Shown piece after piece: positions 8,720 through 17,408 of a stretch of DNA of 64,000 nucleotides (position 1 is the first letter of the stretch; every line of letters begins with the position of its first letter). The notes under the pieces are model-generated. The model did no database searches, was not told where the DNA came from, and saw only the letters and a list, made by a program, of their open reading frames with translations. The position numbers and the translations under genes are program-made. Source of the DNA: an uncultured Clostridia bacterium (GTDB lineage: Bacteria > Bacillota > Clostridia > Lachnospirales > Lachnospiraceae); the NCBI GenBank assembly GCA_947385955.1, contig CANDNA010000004.1, positions 1-64,000 of the forward strand, given 5' to 3'.

Positions 8720-9080
8720 TCTCCTTCTCCCCTTTCTTCAACTCCTCCAGCATCACCTCTCTGGAAATGCCGATTTCTTCCGCCTCATGCAGGAGTTTTT
8801 CAATCTTCTCTTTATACTCCTCTTTTTTCAGCAAATACAGCCCTTCGTTATAGGTAACAAAGTTTCCCCTGCCTTTGATCGTATACAGAAAACCCGTTCG
8901 CTCCAGTTCCGTATACGCTTTCTGTATCGTATTGGGATTGATGGAAAGCTCCATAGCGAGATTTCTGACAGAAGGCATCTTACTGTCAGGTTCCAGCACT
9001 CCGTTAATGATCAGCTTCTGCAGCTTATCCACTACCTGCTCATAGATAGGCCTGGTATCTTTATAATCCAGAATGATCAT
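8712..9080 (-). CDS. GntR-family transcriptional regulator, YtrA type
   Basis: 122 residues, the short YtrA subfamily: an N-terminal winged helix (IYEQVVDKLQKLIINGVL, MPSVRNLAMELSINPNTIQK) and a short C-terminal dimerisation tail with no ligand-binding domain. I chose ATG 9080 (MIILDYKD) because AAGGAG lies 7 bases upstream; the in-frame ATG at 9104 lacks a site. It is the first gene of the ABC operon. A perfect promoter (9157-9185) and an inverted repeat (9124-9144) just downstream of it suggest self-repression, as is known for YtrA. The inducing signal is unknown. Confidence 0.93.
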   Translation of the reverse strand: MIILDYKDTRPIYEQVVDKLQKLIINGVLEPDSKMPSVRNLAMELSINPNTIQKAYTELERTGFLYTIKGRGNFVTYNEGLYLLKKEEYKEKIEKLLHEAEEIGISREVMLEELKKGEKEND

Positions 9081-9123
9081 GACCGACTCCTTTCCTGTTT
9101 TCACATATGCCCCATATCCTGTG

Positions 9124-9144
9124 ATTCATATGCGTACTATGAAT
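9124..9144. promoter_or_regulatory. Probable operator of the GntR/ABC operon
   Basis: A perfect inverted repeat, ATTCATA-N7-TATGAAT, lies 12 bases beyond the -10 box of the promoter at 9157-9185 and upstream of the regulator start. Position and symmetry suit a site for the GntR repressor encoded by the first gene. Confidence 0.65.
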
Positions 9145-9156
9145 GTTAATACACTC

Positions 9157-9185
9157 ATTATACATGTGACGGAAAAAAATGTCAA
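9157..9185 (-). promoter_or_regulatory. Sigma-A promoter of the GntR/ABC operon
   Basis: On the minus strand: TTGACA, 17 bases, TATAAT, an exact consensus match. It reads towards the GntR gene at 9080. Confidence 0.85.
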
Positions 9186-9186
9186 A

Positions 9187-9227
9187 TAAAAAGAGAAGAA
9201 AAATACCGTTTCTTCCTTCTCTTTTTC
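9187..9227 (-). terminator. Intrinsic terminator after the large membrane-protein gene
   Basis: AAAAAGAGAAG at the left pairs with CTTCTCTTTTT at the right, with further A-T pairs inside. On the minus strand the stem ends in a T-rich run. It lies about 10 bases past the stop of the gene at 9235 and directly abuts the next promoter. Confidence 0.6.
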
Positions 9228-9234
9228 CTGTCCG

Positions 9235-12200
9235 TTATTTCTTCTTTTTTTCACTGATCGCTGCAAAGATCAGCAGCCCAATCCCCGCAGCCAACAGATA
9301 TACCCACCAGGAAAGGCTGAACCAGAAATCCTTTGTCACATAGAGGGCTTCCGCTATCATCCATACACCGGCAATCCGTATCCAGCGGACAGACGATTTT
9401 ACAAGCGCCAGGACAAATGCCAGCAGGCATATTCCTCCCAGCATCAACGCATCTTCCACCCTCCCGGTCCGCATACCATCCAGAGAAAGAATCACCAGCA
9501 TCAATACATATCCTGCCGTCTGCAGATTCCACATAACCTCCTCTTCTCTCCACAGCCGCGCCAACAGCCAGAGAAATACAGCCGCCGGCAGCAGATTGAC
9601 TTCCAGCAGCACGATATCAGGCCAGGTAATAAAAGGCTGCAGCCAGAATGCAGGCAAAAGCCAGAACACTGTCGCAATCAACGACACTCTGCGAACCTTT
9701 AAAACCCCTTCAAAGCCTTTTACCCTCCAGTACTGGAGACAATACAGCCCAAGCAGGAGCAGATAGGCAAAACGCCAGTAGGGATCAGCCCAAAGAGCCA
9801 GCAGCAGAATCGGCACTGCGCAGACGATATGATAAAAATCAATCCGCCAGCAGGCAGCCTCTTCTTCCTTTTGTTTCAAATTCAGGATGGGGACAAAACA
9901 TCTGGCGGCTATTCCGGTCATCAGCAGATACCCGGCCGTCATCCCGTACAGCCTGTCTCCTGTGATCCCGTACTGACTGCTTATTACATAAGGCGCCGGC
10001 AGCATGACCAGCGAAGTAAACAGATGGAGACAAAGCCCTGCCCAGGCCCCACCATAAAGGGCCGGATAAGACAGCCAGAAAATAATAAACAGCAGTCCAA
10101 TTCCCCAGATGCCCAGGCTGGACCCGGTATAGAAATCTCCGGCGGCACATCCAAACATAATGAGCAGTGTCAGATACTGCCAGCGGACGCTGTTTTTGAC
10201 CTTTGCCCATACAAAAATGGCAAAACAGATCCCTTCCAGAATCAGTACATCTTCCGCTCTTCCTGAAAAAATACTGTCCAATGTAAGGATCACCAGACAA
10301 ATGGCGTATCCCACAGTCCGGGCATCCTGTATGGCCTGTGATTTTCCCCAGAAAAATACAAGCAGCCAGAGAAATACAGCCACCGGCAGCAGATTGATTT
10401 CCAATGCCAGTACCTCCGGCCAGATAACAAATGGCTGCAGCCAGAATGCAGGCAAAAGACAGAGTACTGCAGCCGTAACGGCTCCCCGTCGCACCTTATC
10501 ACACTGAGCAAACCCTTTTACCGTAATATACTGGAGACAATATACGGCATGCAGCAATATGTAACCAAACCGCCAATAGGGATCGTCCGTCCATAAAGCC
10601 ATGAAAAAAAGAACCACAACCGACTGGACATGATAAAAATCGATCCGCCAGCCGCCTTCTGCTTCCTGTTTCCAGATAACCGGAACCATGCATCTGGCCG
10701 CCAGGGCGCTTACCAGCAAAACCCCTGCCACACCCCCATACAATTCATTCTGCGACAGTTGATATCTGCTCATAAGCACCAACGGAACCGGCAGCACCGC
10801 CACCGCCAAAGCAGCAGAAAGCCACAGGCATTTTCTCCGGTAAAACAGTACATACACCGCCAGAAACATCAGCAGAAACAGCCAGAGTGTCCAAAGCTCC
10901 AGCCATAACCCTGTATAAAATCCCAGGGAAGAAAGCACAAACAAAAAAGTGAGAACCACCTCCTGCCGGGGCATTGCCCTGCCCCATTTTGCCCCCGCCG
11001 CAATCAATCCTGCCAACAGCAGTACCGGTACAACAGACAACGGAAAATCAAGAATGACAATCAGGCTGACCATTATGACAGAAACCAGACAGTCCTGCTG
11101 CTTCCAGAAATTCCATAACAGCAAAAAGCAGACATAACACACTACAAATACCTGATATTCCGGGCAATCAGAGGTCCGGAGCTTCGCCAATATATACACA
11201 TTCAATGTCAGATACAGACAAACCAGACTGGACAGATGCCTGACCGGCGGATACCGCCGGCTCCAGCTATAAGAAAGCAGCAGGAACAGGACAGCCGCTC
11301 CCAACGCGATCAGCCACTCCCTTGCCGCAGCATCCCCCATGATATCAACAAAATGCACATAGGAAAGAATTGCCATCCCATCCACACAGGTGCCGGCCGT
11401 ACACACCACAAGGTCCACGGTTTCTTCTGTCATAAGGGGTTTCTTCCATTTCTTTCTGAGGAAAAACCACAATACACTGGCTGTCTCTGCTGTAAGAAGA
11501 GCATATGTCCCGTCGCAGCTGCCTGCAAACAGCCATCCCAGCAATATATAATGCAGAAAATATTCCAGCGACAGTGCAAAGATCCATTGATAAGCAGGGC
11601 TCTTTTTTCTGAAACACATCATACCGGCCCCGGCCAGAGCCGACAAAAGGGCCATCAATGTAACCCCCCTGCATGCGCCAAAGAATATTTCAGAAATCCC
11701 GAAACCGGCACACAAACCGGCAAATCCCCAAAAATGAATCGGAGCAAACAGCGTCATTTCATCCAGAAGCATCCGTACTGCACCGGTCTCCTCCGGCCCG
11801 CATTTTTTTCCCAGAGACAGTCCCCATTCCAAAACCAGCAGACAAAAAGCATACACTGTCATGGCACTGGAAAACGCATGAAAATCCAATGCAAACGCCG
11901 CTGTCAGAAACATCATACTGACTGTAGTCCCCCAGAGACAGGCATGGGTAAATATTCTGTCATGGAACCGCTTCAGTCCCATAAACCAGACTCCCACCGT
12001 TACCAGACTCCCAAGCCACAGAACAAGATACCGGTTGGTTCCCTCCAGGACAAACGCAGCGCCCAGAAACCTGAAATAGCAGGCAGCCAGTACTGTCAGA
12101 AACAGAAAGATACTTCCCAGGATATACAGACCATTGCCTGTTTTATGGATATGCAGCTTTTTTTCCGCCACAAAACTGGCCCCAAACAATACCGCAGCAA

Positions 12201-12774
12201 AAAAACCGATCAGCAATACTTTACAGAAATCCGGCAGCACTTTCCAGGTCGTCGTGGCAAAAATCAGCCCTGCCAGCACAACAAACACAATCCCTGCAAT
12301 CAGAGCCAGTGTCCCTATCCCATTGGTATGAGAAACATCATCTTCTTTTTTCTGCTCCACAACTATGGGCGCTGCAGGCAACACCGGCTGCGGCGACGGC
12401 ATCGGTCTATTCATCGGTGACACCGGCTGATACGGCGGCATCGGTCCATTGACCGGTACAACAGGTACAGCCGCCCCTGGCTGCTGCATGGGCGGCTGTC
12501 CGTTGATCCGTACGGCAGACGCTGCCATTCCCGGCCGCTGCATGGACGGCTGTCCACTCCCCGGCGCCGCAGGTGCCACCGGCTGCTGCACAGGCATCTG
12601 CCCGTCCGCCCTCACGCCGGGTGAACCGGGCTGCTGCCATCGTCTGCCATATAATGCCTGTTCCAAATCTCTAGTTTTCTTCTTATACTGACGGTTTTTT
12701 TCCAGTAAAACAAAAATCACGGCCAATTCGACAAAGGGTGAAACCAGCCAGACAAGAATGATCAGCAATACCAT
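9235..12774 (-). CDS. Giant multi-spanning membrane protein with internal tandem duplication
   Basis: 1179 residues, function unrecognised. An N-terminal helix (VLLIILVWLVSPFVELAVIF) is followed by a Pro/Gln-rich linker (about residues 45-140, many QPxMQQPG-like steps). The rest is roughly 30 hydrophobic segments, starting with IGTLALIAGIVFVVLAGLIF, which recalls DUF2157-like membrane proteins. The C-terminal half is a tandem duplication of about 263 residues: compare AARCMVPV...GGWRIDFYHV...YCLQYITVKGF with AARCFVPI...ACWRIDFYHI...YCLQYWRVKGF, both followed by LLPAFWLQPF. The site GGGAGG precedes ATG 12774, 39 bases after gpmI. No catalytic motif is visible. Confidence 0.85.
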   Translation of the reverse strand: MVLLIILVWLVSPFVELAVIFVLLEKNRQYKKKTRDLEQALYGRRWQQPGSPGVRADGQMPVQQPVAPAAPGSGQPSMQRPGMAASAVRINGQPPMQQPGAAVPVVPVNGPMPPYQPVSPMNRPMPSPQPVLPAAPIVVEQKKEDDVSHTNGIGTLALIAGIVFVVLAGLIFATTTWKVLPDFCKVLLIGFFAAVLFGASFVAEKKLHIHKTGNGLYILGSIFLFLTVLAACYFRFLGAAFVLEGTNRYLVLWLGSLVTVGVWFMGLKRFHDRIFTHACLWGTTVSMMFLTAAFALDFHAFSSAMTVYAFCLLVLEWGLSLGKKCGPEETGAVRMLLDEMTLFAPIHFWGFAGLCAGFGISEIFFGACRGVTLMALLSALAGAGMMCFRKKSPAYQWIFALSLEYFLHYILLGWLFAGSCDGTYALLTAETASVLWFFLRKKWKKPLMTEETVDLVVCTAGTCVDGMAILSYVHFVDIMGDAAAREWLIALGAAVLFLLLSYSWSRRYPPVRHLSSLVCLYLTLNVYILAKLRTSDCPEYQVFVVCYVCFLLLWNFWKQQDCLVSVIMVSLIVILDFPLSVVPVLLLAGLIAAGAKWGRAMPRQEVVLTFLFVLSSLGFYTGLWLELWTLWLFLLMFLAVYVLFYRRKCLWLSAALAVAVLPVPLVLMSRYQLSQNELYGGVAGVLLVSALAARCMVPVIWKQEAEGGWRIDFYHVQSVVVLFFMALWTDDPYWRFGYILLHAVYCLQYITVKGFAQCDKVRRGAVTAAVLCLLPAFWLQPFVIWPEVLALEINLLPVAVFLWLLVFFWGKSQAIQDARTVGYAICLVILTLDSIFSGRAEDVLILEGICFAIFVWAKVKNSVRWQYLTLLIMFGCAAGDFYTGSSLGIWGIGLLFIIFWLSYPALYGGAWAGLCLHLFTSLVMLPAPYVISSQYGITGDRLYGMTAGYLLMTGIAARCFVPILNLKQKEEEAACWRIDFYHIVCAVPILLLALWADPYWRFAYLLLLGLYCLQYWRVKGFEGVLKVRRVSLIATVFWLLPAFWLQPFITWPDIVLLEVNLLPAAVFLWLLARLWREEEVMWNLQTAGYVLMLVILSLDGMRTGRVEDALMLGGICLLAFVLALVKSSVRWIRIAGVWMIAEALYVTKDFWFSLSWWVYLLAAGIGLLIFAAISEKKKK

Positions 12775-12805
12775 AACTTCCTGCCTCCCCTCAAAGGAAA
12801 ACCGG

Positions 12806-12823
12806 CCGGAAACTTATTTCCGG
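12806..12823 (-). terminator. Weak hairpin overlapping the gpmI stop codon
   Basis: CCGGAAA-N4-TTTCCGG spans the gpmI stop. On the minus strand it is followed by CCGG and then TTTT. It may cause partial termination before the membrane-protein gene, which otherwise would share the transcript. Confidence 0.4.
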
Positions 12824-14358
12824 ATCAGCAGAGACTTGCCTGTCATCTCAGACGGCTGCTCTTTTTCCATAATCTGAATCAGCGTCGGAATGATATCCGC
12901 CAGGCATCCACCCTCCCGCAATGTATAAGCAGGATCATAGTTAACAAGAATAAACGGTACCTGATTGGTGGTATGCGCCGTAAACGGTGCCCCTGTTTCA
13001 TAATCCACGAGCTGCTCTGCATTTCCGTGGTCTGCACAGATGAACAGTACGCCATCCACTTCCATAATGGCATCCACTGCTTTTCCCACGCACTCATCCA
13101 CTGCCTCCACTGCTTTGATGGCAGCCGCCTCCACTCCGGTATGTCCTACCATGTCCGGATTGGCGAAATTAATAATGATCACATCGTACCTGCCGCTGCG
13201 GATCGCTTCTGTCAGCTTGTCACACACACCGTAAGCGCTCATTTCCGGCTTCAGGTCATACGTAGCCACCTCTTTCGGGGAATTTACCAGCACTCTGTCC
13301 TCTCCTTCATTGGGTTCTTCCACACCCCCGTTAAAGAAAAAGGTGACATGGGCGTATTTTTCGGTTTCTGCAATCCGCGCCTGCTTCATGCCATTTGCCG
13401 CCAGCCACTCGCCAAACGTATTCGTAACGGCAATCTTATGGAACGCCACTTCTTTGTTGGGAATCGTAGGATCGTAATCGGAAAAACATACATAAGTGAG
13501 CTGCAGTCTCTTCTCCCTGTCAAATCCCTTAAACTCATCATCACAGAAAGCACGGGTAATCTCTCTTGCCCTGTCCGGTCTGAAATTGAAAAAGATCACA
13601 GAATCATTGTCCCGGATCAGGCCGACCGGTCTGCCGTCTTTTTCCACTACAGTAGGCTTTACAAATTCATCCGTTTCCTCTCTGTCATAGGAGGCCTGAA
13701 TCCCATCCGGCCCGCTGCACGCACGCAGGCCTTCTCCCTTTGTCAGTGCATCGTAAGCCAGCTTCACTCTGTCATAATTATTGTCTCTGTCCATTGCATA
13801 ATAACGGCCCATCACAGAAGCGATCTCGCCCACACCGATTTTCTGCATTTCTGCTGCCAGCGCCTCGGCATATCCTTTGCCGCTGGCAGGCGGTGTATCC
13901 CTTCCGTCCAGGAAACAATGCACATATACCTTTTCCAGACCGTTTCTCTTTGCCAGTTCCAAAAGGCCATACAGATGGGTGTTGTGGCTGTGTACCCCGC
14001 CATCAGACAACAGGCCGAACATATGAAGCGCACTGTCATGCTCCTTGCAGTTATTAACCGCATCCAGCAGCGCCGGGTTTTCAAAAAAAGTACCGTCCTG
14101 GATCTCCTTTGTAATCCTGGTCAGTTCCTGATATACGATACGTCCTGCCCCCATATTCAGATGCCCTACCTCAGAATTGCCCATCTGCCCGTCCGGCAGT
14201 CCCACCGCCATACCGCTGGCATTTCCTCTGACAAAAGGATATTCTGCCATCAGCCTGTCCATAACAGGCGTTTTCGCCTGCGCCACTGCATTTCCTTCTG
14301 TTTTGCTGTTTAAGCCATAGCCATCCAGAATCATAAGTACAACCGGTTTTTTACTCAT
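12814..14358 (-). CDS. gpmI: 2,3-bisphosphoglycerate-independent phosphoglycerate mutase
   Basis: Interconverts 3- and 2-phosphoglycerate; cytoplasmic and usually manganese-dependent. The 514 residues are the standard length. Visible motifs are VVLMILDGYG with the metal-binding Asp, GQMGNSEVGHLNMGAGR with the phosphorylated Ser, HCFLDGRDTPP, FFNFRPDRAREI and the C-terminal ICADHGNAEQ metal site with THTTNQVPF-like AHTTNQVPF. A good promoter lies at 14428-14456. The gene feeds eno, the next glycolytic step, which is about 9 kb downstream on the same strand. Confidence 0.98.
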   Translation of the reverse strand: MSKKPVVLMILDGYGLNSKTEGNAVAQAKTPVMDRLMAEYPFVRGNASGMAVGLPDGQMGNSEVGHLNMGAGRIVYQELTRITKEIQDGTFFENPALLDAVNNCKEHDSALHMFGLLSDGGVHSHNTHLYGLLELAKRNGLEKVYVHCFLDGRDTPPASGKGYAEALAAEMQKIGVGEIASVMGRYYAMDRDNNYDRVKLAYDALTKGEGLRACSGPDGIQASYDREETDEFVKPTVVEKDGRPVGLIRDNDSVIFFNFRPDRAREITRAFCDDEFKGFDREKRLQLTYVCFSDYDPTIPNKEVAFHKIAVTNTFGEWLAANGMKQARIAETEKYAHVTFFFNGGVEEPNEGEDRVLVNSPKEVATYDLKPEMSAYGVCDKLTEAIRSGRYDVIIINFANPDMVGHTGVEAAAIKAVEAVDECVGKAVDAIMEVDGVLFICADHGNAEQLVDYETGAPFTAHTTNQVPFILVNYDPAYTLREGGCLADIIPTLIQIMEKEQPSEMTGKSLLIRK

Positions 14359-14427
14359 ACTCTCTTCTCCTTTTATCTATCTTTCATACTGATTTTTACA
14401 TTTCCAAAAGTCTTTTAGCCGCACATT

Positions 14428-14456
14428 ATTATACACCTTTCAGCCTCTTTTCGCAA
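14428..14456 (-). promoter_or_regulatory. Promoter of gpmI
   Basis: On the minus strand: TTGCGA, 17 bases, TATAAT, ending about 70 bases before the gpmI start. It faces away from the CDF-transporter promoter. A dyad, CCCCG-N4-CGGGG with TTT/AAA flanks, lies between the two at 14462-14483. Confidence 0.7.
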
Positions 14457-14497
14457 CTGGTTTTACCCCGGCGACGGGGAAAAGCCTGATTTCTCCC

Positions 14498-14526
14498 TTG
14501 CTGATTTCCGCATAGTATAGTATAAT
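14498..14526 (+). promoter_or_regulatory. Promoter of the CDF transporter gene
   Basis: TTGCTG, 17 bases, TATAAT, about 60 bases upstream of ATG 14588. Confidence 0.7.
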
Positions 14527-14587
14527 ACTTTACCGTCTCCTTCCGGTTTGTCCGGCAGGAAAACAACAGACACTTTGAGGTACTTTT

Positions 14588-15748
14588 ATGATTACAATAC
14601 TGATCCATCTGTTTATAAAAAATGCAGGAGAGACAGAAGAAGCGGAAGTACGGCGGAAGTACGGACTTCTCAGCGGCATTGTCGGGATTTTTTTTAATAT
14701 TCTTCTCTTTTGCGCCAAGCTCACTGCCGGCCTGGTAAGCAGTTCCATTTCCGTTATTGCAGACGCTTTCAACAATCTGTCCGATGCCGGTTCTTCCATC
14801 ATCACCATGATCGGATTTCAGATTGCCGCCCAGGAGGCAGATCCCGACCATCCTTTTGGCCACGGAAGAAGTGAATATATTTCCGGGCTGATCGTTTCCA
14901 TTATGATTCTTGTCATGGCCGTGGAACTGATTCGTTCCTCCATTTCCAGAATCCTGCATCCGGAAGCCGTCCGCTTTTCCCCTGCTCTCCTGGCCGTCCT
15001 GCTTTTGTCCATTCTGGTCAAACTTTATATGTACTGCTATAATCAGGCTCTGAGCAGGCGCATTGCATCACCTGCCCTCCACGCCACCGCAGCCGACAGC
15101 CTCAGCGACTGTTTTTCCACCTCCGTTGTTCTGATCTCCGCGGCGGTTTCACAGCTTTCCGGTCTGCACATTGACGGCTGGTGCGGCATCCTTGTGGGCA
15201 TTCTGATCTTTCACGGCGGCATCGAAGCTGCCAAAGATACCATCAGTCCCCTGCTGGGACAGGCGCCCGAACCGGATTTTATCAGACGGATCTATGAAAT
15301 CGTCAGACAATATCAGGAAGTACTGGACATTCACGACCTGATTGTACATGATTATGGACCGGGACGGCGGATGATTTCCCTTCATGCAGAAGTGCCTGCA
15401 AAAGGAGACATTCTGATTCTGCATGATATGATAGACAACATCGAAAAACGGCTGCAGGAAGAGCTGCACTGCTCTGCAGTCATCCATATGGACCCGGTCA
15501 TGAACGACGATACGGAAACACTGGCATGCAAGGCTCTGGCAGCCGATATTTTAAAACAGATCGATCCCGGTCTGTCCCTCCACGATTTCCGCATTGTAAA
15601 AGGCACAACCCACACCAATCTGATCTTTGATGTCGTCATGCCTTATCATGCCGGTTATACTGCGGAAGGACTGAAAGAAACTGTCGAAAAAAAACTACAG
15701 GAAATCAATCCCCGCTACTTTGCAGTGATTCAGATTGATCATCCGTAA
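14588..15748 (+). CDS. Cation diffusion facilitator (CDF) family metal transporter
   Basis: 386-residue membrane antiporter expected to export a divalent metal such as zinc, iron or manganese. There are six predicted membrane segments. The two metal-binding Asp pairs are in IADAFNNLSDAGSS (second helix) and HATAADSLSD (fifth helix), with the conserved PDHPFGHGRSEYISG loop between them. The C-terminal cytoplasmic domain contains DIHDLIVHDYGPGRRMISLHAEV, and a further region of about 80 residues extends past the usual end. The metal cannot be read from the sequence. The gene has its own promoter and ends 44 bases inside the convergent lipoprotein gene. Confidence 0.95.
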   Translation: MITILIHLFIKNAGETEEAEVRRKYGLLSGIVGIFFNILLFCAKLTAGLVSSSISVIADAFNNLSDAGSSIITMIGFQIAAQEADPDHPFGHGRSEYISGLIVSIMILVMAVELIRSSISRILHPEAVRFSPALLAVLLLSILVKLYMYCYNQALSRRIASPALHATAADSLSDCFSTSVVLISAAVSQLSGLHIDGWCGILVGILIFHGGIEAAKDTISPLLGQAPEPDFIRRIYEIVRQYQEVLDIHDLIVHDYGPGRRMISLHAEVPAKGDILILHDMIDNIEKRLQEELHCSAVIHMDPVMNDDTETLACKALAADILKQIDPGLSLHDFRIVKGTTHTNLIFDVVMPYHAGYTAEGLKETVEKKLQEINPRYFAVIQIDHP

Positions 15749-16658
15749 CCTCTCCCGGCTGAAACTGCCCTGCCACCACATCCACTTCGTCATAGGGCAG
15801 AAGAAACTCCAGGATACCTGCCGAATGCGGGGTAATGATATATTCATTACAGATAATATAAAAGCCTTCCCTGTCAGTATACCAGGTGCTGTCAGTCAGA
15901 ATATCTTCCAGATGATTTCTGTAATCTGAAAACAGCAGCTCTGACCATTCCGGCTCTTCCAGCGCCTCTCCCAGATAAGCCATGCTTTTTGTCCGGAGCT
16001 CATCCAGGTCAGAAGCCACATCTGCCAGTGTCATCCGCTCTCCGGTTTGTGTGTTAAAATTATAAGCCACACGCACAGCATTGGGATGAGCGCCTCCGGT
16101 ATATTCATACCCGTTCTCCACAATGCTGATCATCTGTTCATCTGCCCGCTTTACTTCATAGTCCAGTCCCAGTTCATAGCCTGCCCAGCCTTCCTCCAGT
16201 CCTTCCGCAGTACGCATTTCCAGATCCGAAACCGCCATATCACGATACTCTTCCACCGTATCTTCATAGGCCGCCTCTCTGTCTGCAAAAAACAGATTGA
16301 TTTTATCCTCTGCCTCCTGATTGCCCGGTATCCTTACCCGGATTTCTTTTGTTGTGCTGCCCAGAATCAGCACATTCTCAGTATTTTTATATTGTCTCTC
16401 TGAAACCCTGCCGGTTTCTACCCGGATACCATCAGGGATTTCTTCCATGCCTTCAGCTCCCTGATCCTCTTCCGTTCCGGCATCTGCTTCCTGGTCTGTC
16501 TGTCCTTCAGCCTGACTTTCTTCGGATTCCATCCCGGAACCCCCTTGCTGATCCGCTTCCGCTTTTTCCTGCTCTTTTCCGCAGCCGGAAAGCATACACA
16601 GCGCCAGCAGCATACTTCCAAAATAAAGCAACCGTTTATATCTGTTTTTCTGTTTCAT
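15705..16658 (-). CDS. Secreted lipoprotein with DUF4163/DUF3298-like domains
   Basis: 317 residues. A lipoprotein signal peptide ends in the lipobox LSGC (Cys about residue 26), followed by a low-complexity Glu/Gln linker to about residue 75. The folded part begins with VLILGSTTKEIRVRIPG and contains GGAHPNAVRVAYNFNTQTGERMTLADV, the hallmark of DUF3298, a domain also found in RsiV-like anti-sigma factors that bind lysozyme. There is no membrane or sigma-binding domain here, so the protein would simply be anchored outside by lipid. Its exact role is unknown. The 3' end overlaps the convergent CDF gene. Confidence 0.85.
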   Translation of the reverse strand: MKQKNRYKRLLYFGSMLLALCMLSGCGKEQEKAEADQQGGSGMESEESQAEGQTDQEADAGTEEDQGAEGMEEIPDGIRVETGRVSERQYKNTENVLILGSTTKEIRVRIPGNQEAEDKINLFFADREAAYEDTVEEYRDMAVSDLEMRTAEGLEEGWAGYELGLDYEVKRADEQMISIVENGYEYTGGAHPNAVRVAYNFNTQTGERMTLADVASDLDELRTKSMAYLGEALEEPEWSELLFSDYRNHLEDILTDSTWYTDREGFYIICNEYIITPHSAGILEFLLPYDEVDVVAGQFQPGEVTDDQSESLQSSGD

Positions 16659-16700
16659 ATGATTCTCCTATCCGGCCATATCACATCCCCTGACAGAATA

Positions 16701-17378
16701 TTATGCCCAACGGACCATCACAAGCAATGTTCCGTCCTGTACCGACAGCTCCGCCTTTTCACCGATAAATTCATTGCTGATTCCCACCGGGAAATCATTG
16801 GTCAGTACTGCATCCTCCAGGAGATATTTCAGCCCCTTCTCCGTTACACCCACTGCCCGTTCGCCCACGGCAAATACAGAAAGCATTCCCTCCATCTCCT
16901 CCCGGAAAGAAAGAGACTCATTCTGAATCAAAGTGGTCATCGTACTTCCGTCCCACAAATATCCGGATGCCCTTTCATGCTTTAAAAACAACAGACACTG
17001 CAGATTGGCAATGGTATGTTCCAGCCGCCCGCCCAGTGCCCCGTATAAGTGAAACTCCCGGTATCCCTGCTCCAGCCCATACCGAAGAGCTGCCAGCGTA
17101 TCCGTATCATCTTTCATCGGATTTAAGCGTATCACCTTCCCCGGGACGGGCCTCCCGGTTCCCGATACGGGTCCCCATGCTTCTTCCATCTGACGGGTAC
17201 AACGTTCTCCCAGGGAATCAAAATCTCCGATTATCACATCCGGTTCGATCTCCAATAGCCGGCAATACTCATATCCGCCGTCCACGGCAATGACCAGATC
17301 CTTTTCCCGTACCGGAATCTGTGAAATTTCCAGATCACCTGCACAGATCAGGATACATCTGCCTTCTGTCCGTTCCAT
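16701..17378 (-). CDS. thiN: Thiamine pyrophosphokinase
   Basis: Transfers pyrophosphate from ATP to thiamine to give thiamine diphosphate. The 225 residues show AVDGGYEYC, PDVIIGDFDSLG and DDTDTLAALRYGLEQGY, the catalytic Asp motifs of the TPK domain, then GALGGRLEHTIANL. The C-terminal beta domain that completes the thiamine pocket (GLKYLLEDAVLTNDFPVGISNEF) is intact. In many Clostridia thiN follows rsgA and rpe; here it stands between a lipoprotein gene and a chromate-type transporter pair, about 30 bases downstream of the latter and on the same strand. Confidence 0.95.
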   Translation of the reverse strand: MERTEGRCILICAGDLEISQIPVREKDLVIAVDGGYEYCRLLEIEPDVIIGDFDSLGERCTRQMEEAWGPVSGTGRPVPGKVIRLNPMKDDTDTLAALRYGLEQGYREFHLYGALGGRLEHTIANLQCLLFLKHERASGYLWDGSTMTTLIQNESLSFREEMEGMLSVFAVGERAVGVTEKGLKYLLEDAVLTNDFPVGISNEFIGEKAELSVQDGTLLVMVRWA

Positions 17379-17408
17379 CTCTTTCCTCTCCGTCTGCTTA
17401 TTTTTCCC

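Noticed and set aside
11236-12420. 394-codon plus-strand open frame
   Set aside because: Antisense of the large membrane protein gene; its Gln/Lys/His-rich product reflects the complement of hydrophobic codons.
12973-14313. 446-codon plus-strand open frame
   Set aside because: It is the antisense shadow of gpmI, whose motifs are complete.
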